A stretch of 64,000 nucleotides of DNA from Flavobacterium difficile (GCF_011392115.1 NZ_JAAJBT010000001.1:310001-374000), one strand, 5' to 3'. Counted from the first letter of the stretch, positions 1-9,283 are shown. Notes: a model not told the origin generated them from the sequence alone. Numbers and translations are program-made.

Positions 1-3000
1 TTAGATGAATCATTTCCAGTAGGTAAATTTACTGGACTTAATAGTCTTCCATCTATTTTAAAGCAACCTGATGGTAAAATATTACTTAGTATTAATGCAA
101 CATCTTCGACGTCCACTGCTGTAAAATACAATGATACTGTAATTCATGACGGTATCTTTAATAGGTATTTTTTGATCAGATTGAATCAAGATGGGACATT
201 AGATAATACTTTTTTTTCTTACAATATAGGAAATTCAATTTTAAAATTTAAAATATTAACTGATGGTAAAATTTTGGTGCATAAGGCAAATGAAATATTA
301 ATTATGCTTGATGCTAATGGAAATTTTATTAATACTCCCTTGTCTGGAAATTACTATGTAGATAATTTTTTTCAATTATCTAATGGAAGAATATTTATTG
401 TTTATGGAAGTTCTAGTAGTTATTATATTAGAGAAATGAACAATAATGGTCAAATTGCCACTAATTTTCAAATGGTATCTTTAACTTCTACATATCAACA
501 TGATATTTATGGTCCTATTTCAGATATACAAATGCAATCAGATGGTAAGTTAATCATAGCAGGTAGATTTAGTCATATAAATAATGAGCCAAGAGAATAT
601 CTTGCAAGATTAAATATAAATGGTGCGCTTGATAACTCATTTGCTTTAAGTCCATCAGGTATGCAAAGTGGACTTAATGCAAATCTTCAATACACACAAA
701 TTAAATCAATTTCTATTCAGCCTAATAATAAGATATTAATAGTTGGTAATTTTAGTTCTTATAATGGTATTAGTTCAAAAGGGTTAATAAGATTTAATTC
801 AGACGCTAGTATAGATTCATCGCTTGATATGAGTTTTGGATTTGATGTTCAATATAATAGTCCTAGTAAAGTTATATCTTTATCAGATGAGCAAATGTTA
901 ATTTGGAGTGCTGTTAAATTTAAAGAATATTCTACACCTGGTGTTTTTAAACTTGATGGTTTAGGTAATTTAATGAATCTGCCAAGCTTTAACCATCAAA
1001 CTAAGAAAGTTATATATGATTCAAATCAAAATATATTATTAGTTGGGAATACCACATATGCTAGTCAAAGAGGTTTAAAGTTAAATGATGCGAATGGTAA
1101 TATTATAGATAATTTAAATTTAAGATTAGGTTTTAATTCAAATGGGAATAGTTTTTATCCAGATTTATCATGTAATGATGCAATAATTCAACCTGATGGT
1201 AAAATTTTAGTTTGTGGTTTATTTCAAAAATACAATGAGAATCCAGCTAATAAAATAATTAGATTAAATCAAGATTATAGTATTGATTCTACTTTTTTGA
1301 TAAATGGATTCAACAATAATAATGTGGTAATTAATAATTTAGCGCTACAAGCTGATGGGAAAATATTTGTGACAGGTGATTTAGGCGATTCCTACAACGG
1401 AAACTCAATTACAAGTAAATTAATCAGACTAAATGCAGATGGTACTTTAGATTCAAGTTTTACAATGCAAGTGAATCAGCCAGTAGGAAAAATGTTTATA
1501 CAATCAAATGGCAAGGTAATACTACCAAGTACTAATGGGTTAGTTAGAGTTAATTTAGATGGAACAATAGATAATACTTTTACTTCAACTCCTTTAACAA
1601 ATGTCTTGTTATTATTAGAGGATGACAAACTATTGGTTAGATCAAATAATCAGATTTTAAGATTAAGCGCAGATGGAACTCCTGATTTAAATTTTGTTCC
1701 TATTCCAATTGTTGGTACTTATGATTTTGCAATCTGTATTCAGCCTGATGGGAGAATCCTAAAAAGTGAACAAACATATAGTGGTCAAGCTTATGTATAC
1801 AAAATTGTTAGATATAATATTGATTCATCTAAAGATTTAGCTTTTCAATCTGGTTTTTTCAATAGTAATATAAATCATATATCTATTGACTCGTATGGGA
1901 GAATTTTTGTAGCTGGAAGTTTTACTCGATATAATGGGGCTTGGTGTAATGGTACGATGAGATTATTGGGTGGTGAGGCTTATTTAGTAAACGGAACCAA
2001 TAGGTTAGATTCCAATAATAATGGTTGTGATTTAAGTGATTATTTGTATCCATTTTTAAAGTTTAATGTTAGTTATAATGGAATTTTAAATGATTATATT
2101 TCAAATTCTTCAGGGAATTATGCAATCCCATTTGCAGTAGGAACTCATACTATAACTCCAACAATAGAAAACCCTGGTTATTTTAATATTATTCCTTCGA
2201 GTATTTCTGTTAACTTTCCAAATGAACCAAGTCCATATCTTCAAAATTTTTGTATTACACCAAACGGCAATCATGCTGATTTAGAAATTGTAATTTTTCC
2301 AACAACACCAGCAAGACCTGGTTTTAATGGAAGTTACAAGATTGTTTATAAGAACAAAGGAAATCAAATGCAATCAGGTACAGTTTCTTTATTATTTGAT
2401 GATGCAGTTTTAGATTTTGTTTCTTCTATACCATATCGAACTAGTTTAGTTGGAAATACTATTACTTGGAATTTTAGTAATTTAGCTCCAATGGAAAAAA
2501 GAGAGATTACATTAACTTTTAATGCAAATTCTCCAATGGAAAGTCCATCATTAAATGGAGGAGATGTTTTAAGTTTTTCTGCAAGTATTTCATCATCTTT
2601 GGTAGACGAAAATCCTAATGATAATGTTTTTGATTTCAATCAAACAGTTGTGAATTCGTATGATCCTAATGATAAAACTTGCTTACAAGGTGAAAATGTT
2701 ACTTCTGAAATTATTGGAAATTATGTTCATTATGTAATTCGTTTTGAAAATACAGGAACTTATAATGCACAGAATATTTCAATTACGGATTATATTGATA
2801 CAAGTAAATTTGATATTTCAACATTAATTCCTTTGACAGGTAGTCATTTGTTTGTTACAAAAATATCTGAAGGTAATAAAGTAGAGTTTTATTTTGAAAA
2901 TATTAATCTACCTTTTCAAGATGCTACTAATGATGGGTTTGTCGCTTTTAAAATAAAAACAAAACCTAACCTTACAGTTGGAGATTCATTTAGTAATTCC

Positions 3001-3327
3001 GCTAATATTTATTTTGATTACAATTATCCTATAATTACAAATGAATTTGTGTCTACAATTCAAGCTTTAAGTTCTGAGAATTTTGATTTTAAAAATTACT
3101 TTACTGTTTATCCTAATCCTTCAGATGATATTTTAAATATTAGTAAAAATGATAATATTTTAATTAACAATATTGCAATCTATAACGTTTTAGGACAACT
3201 TGTAATTTCGATACCTAATGCAGAAAGTGTACAAAATATTGATGTGTCAAAATTAATTGAAGGACAGTATTTTATAGTTGTTAAGACTGAGAAAGGAATT
3301 TCTAATACTAAGTTTATTAAGATGTAA
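1..3327 (+). CDS. Delta-60 repeat T9SS cargo protein, 5' end outside window
   Basis: The reading frame is open from base 1, so the true start lies upstream; the first in-window alternative start (TTG at 172) is only apparent. About 1108 codons are visible. The first ~650 residues carry many delta-60 / DUF5122 repeats (QPDGKIL-like strand followed by RLNxDGTLDxxF), a beta-propeller fold. Then come beta-sandwich modules including the Bacteroidota block with SYDPNDK and IRFENTGT. The last ~80 residues are a type A T9SS sorting domain starting at FTVYPNPSDDILNIS. The protein should be exported by T9SS and either released or attached to the cell surface. The ligand is unknown. The gene ends in a bidirectional terminator shared with the convergent glycosyltransferase. 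Confidence 0.9.
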   Translation, partial: LDESFPVGKFTGLNSLPSILKQPDGKILLSINATSSTSTAVKYNDTVIHDGIFNRYFLIRLNQDGTLDNTFFSYNIGNSILKFKILTDGKILVHKANEILIMLDANGNFINTPLSGNYYVDNFFQLSNGRIFIVYGSSSSYYIREMNNNGQIATNFQMVSLTSTYQHDIYGPISDIQMQSDGKLIIAGRFSHINNEPREYLARLNINGALDNSFALSPSGMQSGLNANLQYTQIKSISIQPNNKILIVGNFSSYNGISSKGLIRFNSDASIDSSLDMSFGFDVQYNSPSKVISLSDEQMLIWSAVKFKEYSTPGVFKLDGLGNLMNLPSFNHQTKKVIYDSNQNILLVGNTTYASQRGLKLNDANGNIIDNLNLRLGFNSNGNSFYPDLSCNDAIIQPDGKILVCGLFQKYNENPANKIIRLNQDYSIDSTFLINGFNNNNVVINNLALQADGKIFVTGDLGDSYNGNSITSKLIRLNADGTLDSSFTMQVNQPVGKMFIQSNGKVILPSTNGLVRVNLDGTIDNTFTSTPLTNVLLLLEDDKLLVRSNNQILRLSADGTPDLNFVPIPIVGTYDFAICIQPDGRILKSEQTYSGQAYVYKIVRYNIDSSKDLAFQSGFFNSNINHISIDSYGRIFVAGSFTRYNGAWCNGTMRLLGGEAYLVNGTNRLDSNNNGCDLSDYLYPFLKFNVSYNGILNDYISNSSGNYAIPFAVGTHTITPTIENPGYFNIIPSSISVNFPNEPSPYLQNFCITPNGNHADLEIVIFPTTPARPGFNGSYKIVYKNKGNQMQSGTVSLLFDDAVLDFVSSIPYRTSLVGNTITWNFSNLAPMEKREITLTFNANSPMESPSLNGGDVLSFSASISSSLVDENPNDNVFDFNQTVVNSYDPNDKTCLQGENVTSEIIGNYVHYVIRFENTGTYNAQNISITDYIDTSKFDISTLIPLTGSHLFVTKISEGNKVEFYFENINLPFQDATNDGFVAFKIKTKPNLTVGDSFSNSANIYFDYNYPIITNEFVSTIQALSSENFDFKNYFTVYPNPSDDILNISKNDNILINNIAIYNVLGQLVISIPNAESVQNIDVSKLIEGQYFIVVKTEKGISNTKFIKM

Positions 3328-3340
3328 CAAATCTTTAAAA

Positions 3341-3369
3341 AAATAAAGCTCATTTTATGAGCTTTATTT
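3341..3369. terminator. Bidirectional intrinsic terminator
   Basis: A perfect 13-bp stem (AAATAAAGCTCAT paired with ATGAGCTTTATTT, 3-nt loop) lies between two convergent genes. A-runs on the left and T-runs on the right serve both directions. Confidence 0.85.
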
Positions 3370-3371
3370 TT

Positions 3372-4274
3372 TTAAAACAACTTCGCTTTCATTTTTTTCC
3401 AACGATAGTTTCGTATCCATTTGGCTTGTTCAGGAGTAACAAATAATGATTTTCCTGAAGATTTGGCTTTCCAAAACCCCATGATATAATCGATAAATAA
3501 GAAAGGTTTTCCTTTTCTGCTGGCTAGTTTTAAAGAAGCAACTGCTGTTATAAAAAAACCATAGCCTAAGCTATAAAACGCTTCACCTTGTTTGTAACGT
3601 GCGGCTTTGTTATAACTGGCACCAGTTGGTTTTAAATGTTTTACCTGTAAACTTTCATCTGTAACTACTTTCCAATTGTAAAATTTACAAAGTAATTCGT
3701 CTACAGTATCCCAACCCATAGCAGGTTTTAAGCCTCCAATTTGTTGGTAGGTTGCTTTTCTGTAAGCTTTCAAAGCACCACGAATATGGTCTTTATCTGT
3801 TAGGTTTTCTAAAACCCAATCACCATTTTTTTCAATGTAGCAAAAACCACCAGCCATTCCGATTTTGTCATCTGATTGGAAATGTTTGATAATCGTTTCG
3901 AAATATTTTTTTGGAAAAATTAAATCGGCATCCACTTTTACAATGATATCATACTTATCATCAATGTGTTTTTCACCTTCTTGAAACGCTTGAATTACCT
4001 TGCTTCCTGGAAGATGAATCGCATCCGATTTTTTATTCACTAATGTTATAAACGGGAATTTTTCAGAAAAAGAAGTTACAATTTCAGTCGTGCTATCTGT
4101 AGAATTATCATTCACCACTACAATTTTTGTTGGTAAAACAGTTTGTTCTACTAGCGATTGTAAAGTTAAGCTTATAAAAGCTTCTTCATTGTATGCTGGA
4201 ATGATAATGTAGTAAGCCCCCCAGCCCCCGAAGGGGGAGTTGGAAGTATTTTGTGTTGATTTTATTTTGTTCAT
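3372..4274 (-). CDS. Family 2 glycosyltransferase
   Basis: A 300-residue GT-A fold glycosyltransferase. IIIPAYNEE and the following VVVNDNSTD form the nucleotide-binding start. KVDADL (around residue 115) is the DXD-type metal site, and the GWDTVDELL region is the acceptor or catalytic segment. No clear membrane spans are seen, so it is cytoplasmic or peripheral and probably adds a sugar to a lipid-linked or surface glycan. It is the second gene of a leftward pair with a SAM methyltransferase 20 bp upstream. The first ~20 residues (through NSPFGGWGA) come from a GC-rich repeat at 4214-4241 rather than from the enzyme fold, which begins at YYIIIPAYNEE. The start is therefore uncertain. The sugar donor cannot be told from sequence. 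Confidence 0.85.
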   Translation of the reverse strand: MNKIKSTQNTSNSPFGGWGAYYIIIPAYNEEAFISLTLQSLVEQTVLPTKIVVVNDNSTDSTTEIVTSFSEKFPFITLVNKKSDAIHLPGSKVIQAFQEGEKHIDDKYDIIVKVDADLIFPKKYFETIIKHFQSDDKIGMAGGFCYIEKNGDWVLENLTDKDHIRGALKAYRKATYQQIGGLKPAMGWDTVDELLCKFYNWKVVTDESLQVKHLKPTGASYNKAARYKQGEAFYSLGYGFFITAVASLKLASRKGKPFLFIDYIMGFWKAKSSGKSLFVTPEQAKWIRNYRWKKMKAKLF

Positions 4275-4327
4275 TATAAAACTTTTTTTGCGTTTTATAT
4301 TCCCCTTTTGGGGGTTAAGGGGCTTCG
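4214..4327. repeat. Inverted pair of GC-rich REP-like repeats across a gene junction
   Basis: Two copies of a GC-rich element face each other: AAGCCCCCCAGCCCCCGAAG onward at 4214-4241, and the reverse complement of a GAAGCCCCTTAACCCCCAAA-type copy at 4300-4327. They stand out sharply from the AT-rich surroundings. The left copy lies inside the 5' end of the glycosyltransferase and the right copy inside the 3' end of the methyltransferase. The arrangement resembles a REP doublet or a small MITE. Confidence 0.7.
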
Positions 4328-4840
4328 TTCTGCGTAAACTAAATAATATCTAGGAGTAAACCATCTCAATAACGGTCGAAAACCAATTTTTTTAACGGGA
4401 TGTGTAAATTTCACGCTATCGATAATTTTGAAGCCTGTTTTTTCTAATAACCAGTCCAATTGCCAATCTTCAAATTCGTGGTAATGTCTGTCCCATTTGT
4501 CGGTTTTACTTCTGTAAGCCGATGAAAACCATAAGCGTAATGGGATAGAAATCAAAACTTTATCACATTTTACGTTTTCTAAAACGGTATATGGATTTAA
4601 CAAATGTTCGAAAATTTCAAATCCTGTAAACACATCATAATTTTCTTCGCGTAAAGCGTTCTGATTTGTATCTAAATCTTCCCCTTTCGTATTAATTACT
4701 TTATAGTTGTTTTCTAACATAATTTTAGAAAACGGATTCGGAACACCTAAATCAAAAATCGTTTCAGAAGTTGAGATGTGTTTTTTTAAAAAATCTAAAG
4801 TAATGTTGAAGCGCTTGCTAGGATATGTTTTTTCGTACAT
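4295..4840 (-). CDS. Class I SAM-dependent methyltransferase
   Basis: A 181-residue protein with a shortened Rossmann methyltransferase core: TIFDLGVPNPFSKIM is the SAM-binding glycine loop region, in which the usual GxGxG is replaced by LGVPNPF, followed by a GEDLD acidic loop and then DVFTGFEIFEHLLNP (motif II and post-II). This matches Methyltransf_11/23-like proteins of surface-glycan clusters. It lies upstream of a GT2 gene in the same direction, so the pair probably acts on one glycan or lipid. The C-terminal residues RSPLTPKRGI are encoded by the GC-rich repeat at 4300-4327, implying that the original stop codon was displaced by insertion. The substrate is not predictable. Confidence 0.75.
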   Translation of the reverse strand: MYEKTYPSKRFNITLDFLKKHISTSETIFDLGVPNPFSKIMLENNYKVINTKGEDLDTNQNALREENYDVFTGFEIFEHLLNPYTVLENVKCDKVLISIPLRLWFSSAYRSKTDKWDRHYHEFEDWQLDWLLEKTGFKIIDSVKFTHPVKKIGFRPLLRWFTPRYYLVYAERSPLTPKRGI

Positions 4841-4858
4841 TTCTTATTTTAAATTTAT

Positions 4859-4891
4859 TTGTGCAAATATAATTAAATAGTTGTATTTTTG
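4859..4891 (+). promoter_or_regulatory. Promoter of the amidohydrolase gene
   Basis: TTG at 4859-4861, a 22-bp spacer, then TATTTTTG at 4884-4891, matching the TTG / TANNTTTG Bacteroidota promoter. It interleaves with the divergent promoter for the leftward pair. The predicted 5' leader is about 35 nt. Confidence 0.6.
4864..4871 (-). promoter_or_regulatory. -7 element for the methyltransferase-glycosyltransferase pair
   Basis: The reverse strand reads TATATTTG, an exact match to the Bacteroidota TANNTTTG element, 23 bp before the methyltransferase start. No convincing -33 TTG was found at the usual distance. Confidence 0.5.
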
Positions 4892-4929
4892 ATTTCTATA
4901 CACACATCAATTTCTTCAAACTATTAATT

Positions 4930-6210
4930 ATGAAATATTTCTTTTTCTCATTATTTATAAGCTTTTTGTCTTTTTCTCAAAATAAGACCGTTATTAAATG
5001 CGGAAAATTAGCAGATGTAAAAACGGGTAAGGTGCTTGAAAATCAAACGATAGTTATTCTGAACAATACTATTGAAAAGATAGTTTCAGGCGATTATAAA
5101 CTGCATGAAACTGATGTTTATTACGATTTGTCGAAATTTACTGTAATGCCTGGTTTGATTGATATGCATGTTCATGTAGAGCATCAAACTAATGCTAAGC
5201 AATATTTAGAAGAGTTCACTTTAAACGAAGCTGATGTAGCCTTTAGAGCAGTTGGTTATGTAAAAACAACTTTAAATAGTGGTTTTACTTCAGTACGTGA
5301 TTTAGGTGGAACTGGTGTGAATATTTCTTTAAGAAATGCAATTGATAGTGGTTTAATTGAAGGTCCGCGTATTTTTACAGCAGGTAAATCGATTGCTTCA
5401 ACGGGCGGACATGCTGACCCTACAAATGGATATAGAAAAGACTTGATGGGAAATCCTGGTCCAGATGCTGGTGTAGCTAATGGATTAGATGAATGTATTA
5501 AAGCGGTAAGACAACGTTACAAAGATGGAGCAGATTGTATTAAAATTACAGCTTCTGGTGGTGTTTTAAGTGTGGCAAGAAGTGGCGAAAATTCGCAATT
5601 TACGATTGAAGAAATCAAGAAAATTGTAGAAACTGCGAAAGATTATGGTTTTAAAGTGGCTGCACATTGTCATGGTGAAGAAGCGATGAAAAGAGCGGTT
5701 TTAGGTGGTGTGCATTCTATTGAACACGGTACATATATGAGTGAAGAAGTCATGCAATTAATGAAAGATCGTGGCACGTATTTGGTACCAACAATTGCTG
5801 CAGGAAAAGCGGTTGGAGCTTTCGCTAAGAAACCAAATTATTATCCAGACGTAGTAGTGCCAAAGGCTTTAGCTATTGGTCCGAAAATACAAGGTACTTT
5901 TGCAAAAGCCTATAAATTTGGCGTAAAAATTGCTTTTGGAACCGACGCCGGCGTATACGAACATGGGGAAAATTGGAAAGAATTTGTATACATGAACGAA
6001 GTAGGCATGCCGTTTATGGAAATTTTAAAAACAGCAACAATGAATGCCGCAGATTTATTAGGGCAAGCTGATAAATTAGGGAGTTTAGAAGCAGGGAAAT
6101 TAGCAGATATTATTGCGGTTGATGGCAATCCTGAAAAAGATATTAATGCGATGGGTAAAGTGGTTTTTGTTATGAAAGGTGGTAAAGTATTTAAAATATT
6201 AAGTAAGTGA
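4930..6210 (+). CDS. Exported metal-dependent amidohydrolase
   Basis: A 426-residue amidohydrolase-superfamily enzyme (imidazolonepropionase / Xaa-Pro dipeptidase-like branch). A signal peptide occupies residues 1-17 (MKYFFFSLFISFLSFSQ). The metal ligands are recognisable: HVH at 80-82, a carbamylation-type Lys205 in IKITASGG, His246/His248 in AAHCHGE, His266 in SIEHGTYM, and Asp339 in FGTDAGVY. The C-terminal ADIIAVDGNP strand closes the small beta-domain. It probably hydrolyses a cyclic amide or a dipeptide in the periplasm; the substrate is unknown. Its stop overlaps the convergent histidine-kinase gene by 12 bp. Confidence 0.88.
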   Translation: MKYFFFSLFISFLSFSQNKTVIKCGKLADVKTGKVLENQTIVILNNTIEKIVSGDYKLHETDVYYDLSKFTVMPGLIDMHVHVEHQTNAKQYLEEFTLNEADVAFRAVGYVKTTLNSGFTSVRDLGGTGVNISLRNAIDSGLIEGPRIFTAGKSIASTGGHADPTNGYRKDLMGNPGPDAGVANGLDECIKAVRQRYKDGADCIKITASGGVLSVARSGENSQFTIEEIKKIVETAKDYGFKVAAHCHGEEAMKRAVLGGVHSIEHGTYMSEEVMQLMKDRGTYLVPTIAAGKAVGAFAKKPNYYPDVVVPKALAIGPKIQGTFAKAYKFGVKIAFGTDAGVYEHGENWKEFVYMNEVGMPFMEILKTATMNAADLLGQADKLGSLEAGKLADIIAVDGNPEKDINAMGKVVFVMKGGKVFKILSK

Positions 6211-8298
6211 TATTTTTAATGTAACACGAGTTCCAATTACATTTCTGTTTGTGTCATGTAAATCTTCATAAACTAAAGCATCATTTATGTTTTCGTTATC
6301 GTTAATTATTTGTAAACGCTGTGCTACTGATGTTGTAGAAAACGATTTATGATTGTTTTTATATTTAATTTCTTCTGATTTTTTTCTGCCTATTCCATTG
6401 TCTTCTATTGTACATAACAAAAACGTTTCGTTAGCATTTAAGTCAAAATGAATAACTAATTTTTTTAAACCTTTTTTGTGTAACAATCCGTGTTTGATGC
6501 TGTTTTCTACAAATGGTTGAATTAACATAGGTGGTAATTCGATGTATTGGTCGTCAATGTTTTCGTTTACATGAATTGCATATTCAAAATCGGTTTCGAA
6601 ACGCATTTTTTCCAATTCTAAATATTTAGTTAAAACATCTACTTCTACTTCTAAAGGAATTTTCTTTTTACCCGAAATCGTTAATATTTGTCGGGTTAAG
6701 GTTGTGAAATTTCCCATTTGTTCGTTAGCCACTAATTTATCGCCAAACATAAATTGTTCTTGTATAGAGTTTAATGCATTAAAAATAAAATGCGGATTCA
6801 TTTGGCTTTTTAAGGCTTTTAACTCACTTTCAGAAGCTTTTCTTTCGGCTGTAGTTTTTGCAATTTCAGACTTTAGTATTTCGTTTTGTTTATTGATTTT
6901 ATATCTTTTAAAAAGTAAGTAACTAGAAATAATGACAGAAAATATTATTAAAATTAACAAATAAACTGTAAATTTTTGCTTTTTGTTTTCGAGTTCCGAG
7001 ATTTTTTTTGCTTGGGAAAGTTGCTTTATTTCTGCTTCTCTTTTTTCGGTTTCGTATTTAAAAATATTTTTTATGGCAGAATTTTTAGTGTTTACAGCGT
7101 TTAAACTATCATTCATATTCAGTTCGATGACTGCAAAATCTAACGCATTAGATTTCTTATTCATTGCGATATAAATAGATTTTAAATTTTTTGCAGCGCT
7201 CATTATCAGTTCTGTGTTTTCCAATAATTGGGCCTTTTTGTAAGCCTGTAAACCAATTTTTTCGGCTGTTTGGTAGTCTTTTCTTTGTATTAAAATTTCT
7301 ACAAATCTTAACAATGATTTTGTGTAGGCGGGTTCTTTTAAACTTTTCTCTCTAATATCTAGTTCTAGTTTAGAGTATTTAAAAGAATTTTCTATTTGTT
7401 TTTGGGTTAAATAATATTTTGCTAAAAGACCATAATTTGCAGCAATTGTATTAGTTGAATTTATTTTTTTTGAAAGTTCTATAGATTTTGAAGTGTAGGT
7501 AAATAAGTTTTTAAAATCTTTTAAAGCATTATATGTTGAAGCTATCGAAAAATAAGTTAAAGCTAACGACTCTTTATCGTCTATTTCTTTAAAATAGGAT
7601 GCTAGCTCATAAGAATATTGTAACGCTTTTTGATTTTCGTTTTGGCTTTTTAATACTTTAACTATATGTTCCAGTGATCGTATTTTCGATTGTTTACTTT
7701 TTATAGAATCGGATATTTTTAACGATTTAACTAAATATTTTATTGCTTTTTCTTCGGAACCATTTTCTGCGTATTGGTAACCTAAATCGGCATAAATATT
7801 TGCAACACCTGCATAATTATTCGTTTCTTTGTATAATTTTAAAGCTTTATTGCTGTATTCAATATATTTTTGAGGTTCACCTTTTTTTACAAAAATAATA
7901 CCAATATTAGATAAAGTATTGGCCATAGAATTGTTTTTTCCTGCTTTTTTATAAAACCAAATTGCTTTTTTGTAATATAAAATAGCAAATTCATAGTTGT
8001 CTTTACTTCCATAATAAAAGCCTATGTTGTTGAAATATGTGCCGATATAATAGTAATATTTTTTTTTGAGTTCGTTTGAAATCCTCAAGTTTATTTTTTT
8101 AAATGCAATATTATACATATCAGTATTATATTTCATCCAAATATTTTCATCATTTTCCAGTTCGACATATAAACTCAAACGGCTACATTGTAAAGTATCT
8201 TGTAATTTATAATTTTTAATTACTTGTAATAAACTATCTTTATTTTGACTAAATATAAAACAAGTAAAAAAAAGAAATAGAACATATTTTTTTTTCAT
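6199..8298 (-). CDS. TPR sensor histidine kinase, LytS/YehU type
   Basis: A 699-residue membrane kinase. An N-terminal signal-like hydrophobic segment is followed by a periplasmic array of tetratricopeptide repeats (~70-400), a short coiled coil, one membrane span (~443-463, FTVYLLILIIFSVIISSYLLF region), then a His_kinase domain (PF06580 type). The phospho-acceptor is His503 in SQMNPHFIFNALN. The ATPase N-box is ENSIKHG and the G-box is EDNGIGRKK. It should phosphorylate the LytTR regulator encoded directly upstream: that gene's stop codon is immediately adjacent to this start, with no spacer. The TPR sensor suggests that a protein or peptide partner is sensed. It probably controls the neighbouring LamG cargo gene. 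Confidence 0.9.
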   Translation of the reverse strand: MKKKYVLFLFFTCFIFSQNKDSLLQVIKNYKLQDTLQCSRLSLYVELENDENIWMKYNTDMYNIAFKKINLRISNELKKKYYYYIGTYFNNIGFYYGSKDNYEFAILYYKKAIWFYKKAGKNNSMANTLSNIGIIFVKKGEPQKYIEYSNKALKLYKETNNYAGVANIYADLGYQYAENGSEEKAIKYLVKSLKISDSIKSKQSKIRSLEHIVKVLKSQNENQKALQYSYELASYFKEIDDKESLALTYFSIASTYNALKDFKNLFTYTSKSIELSKKINSTNTIAANYGLLAKYYLTQKQIENSFKYSKLELDIREKSLKEPAYTKSLLRFVEILIQRKDYQTAEKIGLQAYKKAQLLENTELIMSAAKNLKSIYIAMNKKSNALDFAVIELNMNDSLNAVNTKNSAIKNIFKYETEKREAEIKQLSQAKKISELENKKQKFTVYLLILIIFSVIISSYLLFKRYKINKQNEILKSEIAKTTAERKASESELKALKSQMNPHFIFNALNSIQEQFMFGDKLVANEQMGNFTTLTRQILTISGKKKIPLEVEVDVLTKYLELEKMRFETDFEYAIHVNENIDDQYIELPPMLIQPFVENSIKHGLLHKKGLKKLVIHFDLNANETFLLCTIEDNGIGRKKSEEIKYKNNHKSFSTTSVAQRLQIINDNENINDALVYEDLHDTNRNVIGTRVTLKISLT

Positions 8299-9045
8299 TT
8301 ACACACTAATTTTACCAATAAATTCATCAAAACCATTTTTCTTTTCACGAGCAACGGGTATTACTTTATTATTTTCAACCACTAAAGTTGCGCCATCTTT
8401 TTTACTGTATTTGGAAATTTTCTGTATGTTTACTAAAAAAGAACGATGGACTCTGTAAAAACGATTATCGTTGTTTAATAAATCATCAAACTCTTTAATT
8501 TTTTTGCAAACTAAATAGTTTCCTTTTGTAGTAATTACTTGCGTGTATGAGCCATCAGCTTCAAAATAAAGTAAATCGTCTATTTTTATAAATTGTAATC
8601 CGTCAGAAAGTGGTAAGCCAATTTTTTGTAAATGTTGTACCGATAAATTTTCTTTTAAAATAGAAACTTGCTCAATAATTTTATTTTGCCCGCGGGTTTT
8701 TATTGCTTTTTCAATTGCTGCTTGTACTTTGCTAACGCTTATTGGTTTTAAAATATAATCAATAGCCGAAACTTCAAAAGCCTGCAAGGCATATTCTGAA
8801 TAAGCGGTACAAAAAATAGTTTCAAAAGGCGGAATATTAAAATAATCAAATAATTTAAAACCATTTTCGTTAGGCATTTCGATGTCTAGAAAAACTATTT
8901 CAGGTTTTTGTTTATTAATAATTTTTATTGCTTCGTTTACACTTTGAGCTTCTTCAATTTGATTTATTCCTTTGCAATATTCTGAAATTATATTTCTTAG
9001 AATAGAACGTGCTTTGGGTTCGTCGTCTATAATTAAAATTTTCAT
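8299..9045 (-). CDS. LytTR-family response regulator
   Basis: A 248-residue regulator with a receiver domain (1-~120; acidic pair IIDDEP at the N-terminus, phospho-acceptor Asp54 in VFLDIEMP, Lys in YILKPIS) and a LytTR DNA-binding domain (~140-245, with FYRVHRSFLVN). It is the first gene of a leftward pair with the TPR histidine kinase. It is paralogous to the regulator at 11909-12655. The promoter TTG-N17-TATTTTTG at 9060-9087 and two pairs of 21-bp-spaced direct repeats at 9101-9224 suggest that it regulates itself and the divergent LamG gene. Confidence 0.92.
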   Translation of the reverse strand: MKILIIDDEPKARSILRNIISEYCKGINQIEEAQSVNEAIKIINKQKPEIVFLDIEMPNENGFKLFDYFNIPPFETIFCTAYSEYALQAFEVSAIDYILKPISVSKVQAAIEKAIKTRGQNKIIEQVSILKENLSVQHLQKIGLPLSDGLQFIKIDDLLYFEADGSYTQVITTKGNYLVCKKIKEFDDLLNNDNRFYRVHRSFLVNIQKISKYSKKDGATLVVENNKVIPVAREKKNGFDEFIGKISV

Positions 9046-9059
9046 GTATTGTGTTTTTC

Positions 9060-9087
9060 CAAAAATAATAAAATTTTTTCACTTCAA
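9060..9087 (-). promoter_or_regulatory. Promoter of the LytTR regulator-kinase operon
   Basis: On the reverse strand, TTG (9085-9087), a 17-bp spacer and TATTTTTG (9060-9067) match the Bacteroidota promoter and sit just upstream of the regulator start. Confidence 0.55.
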
Positions 9088-9100
9088 AATTTAGAATTAA

Positions 9101-9138
9101 TACGGTTTATGAAGTCAAAACAACCATTTATAGTAACT
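9101..9138 (+). promoter_or_regulatory. Candidate LytTR binding-site pair 1
   Basis: ACGGTTTAT (9102-9110) and ACCATTTAT (9123-9131) are direct repeats exactly 21 bp apart, i.e. two helical turns. Each matches the AgrA-type LytTR half-site pattern ([TA][AC][CA]GTTN[AG][TG]) at 8 of 9 positions. The pair sits just upstream of the regulator's own promoter. Confidence 0.55.
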
Positions 9139-9186
9139 ATCCTGAAAATTGGATTTGTAAAAGCAAAATTGTATTAAAATCCAATA

Positions 9187-9224
9187 ATCTATTTATAAAG
9201 TTAAATCGACTGTTTATGAATTCA
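9187..9224 (+). promoter_or_regulatory. Candidate LytTR binding-site pair 2
   Basis: TCTATTTAT (9188-9196) and ACTGTTTAT (9209-9217) are again 21 bp apart. The last site extends to ACTGTTTATGAATTCA, nearly the same as the first site of pair 1 (ACGGTTTATGAAGTCA). The pair ends about 60 bp before the LamG gene start, a typical activator position. Confidence 0.55.
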
Positions 9225-9283
9225 TATAGTATAATAAAAGGGTGCATTTGTAATTTCGTTTAAAATTTTAAAAATATTTTATT

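Noticed and set aside
2364..2639. 91-codon reverse-strand frame
   Set aside because: It is a shadow of the large cargo gene; no motif and no promoter.
6199..6210. 12-bp convergent overlap, also seen at 47864-47875
   Set aside because: Same length at two places is probably chance; convergent overlaps are common in compact genomes.
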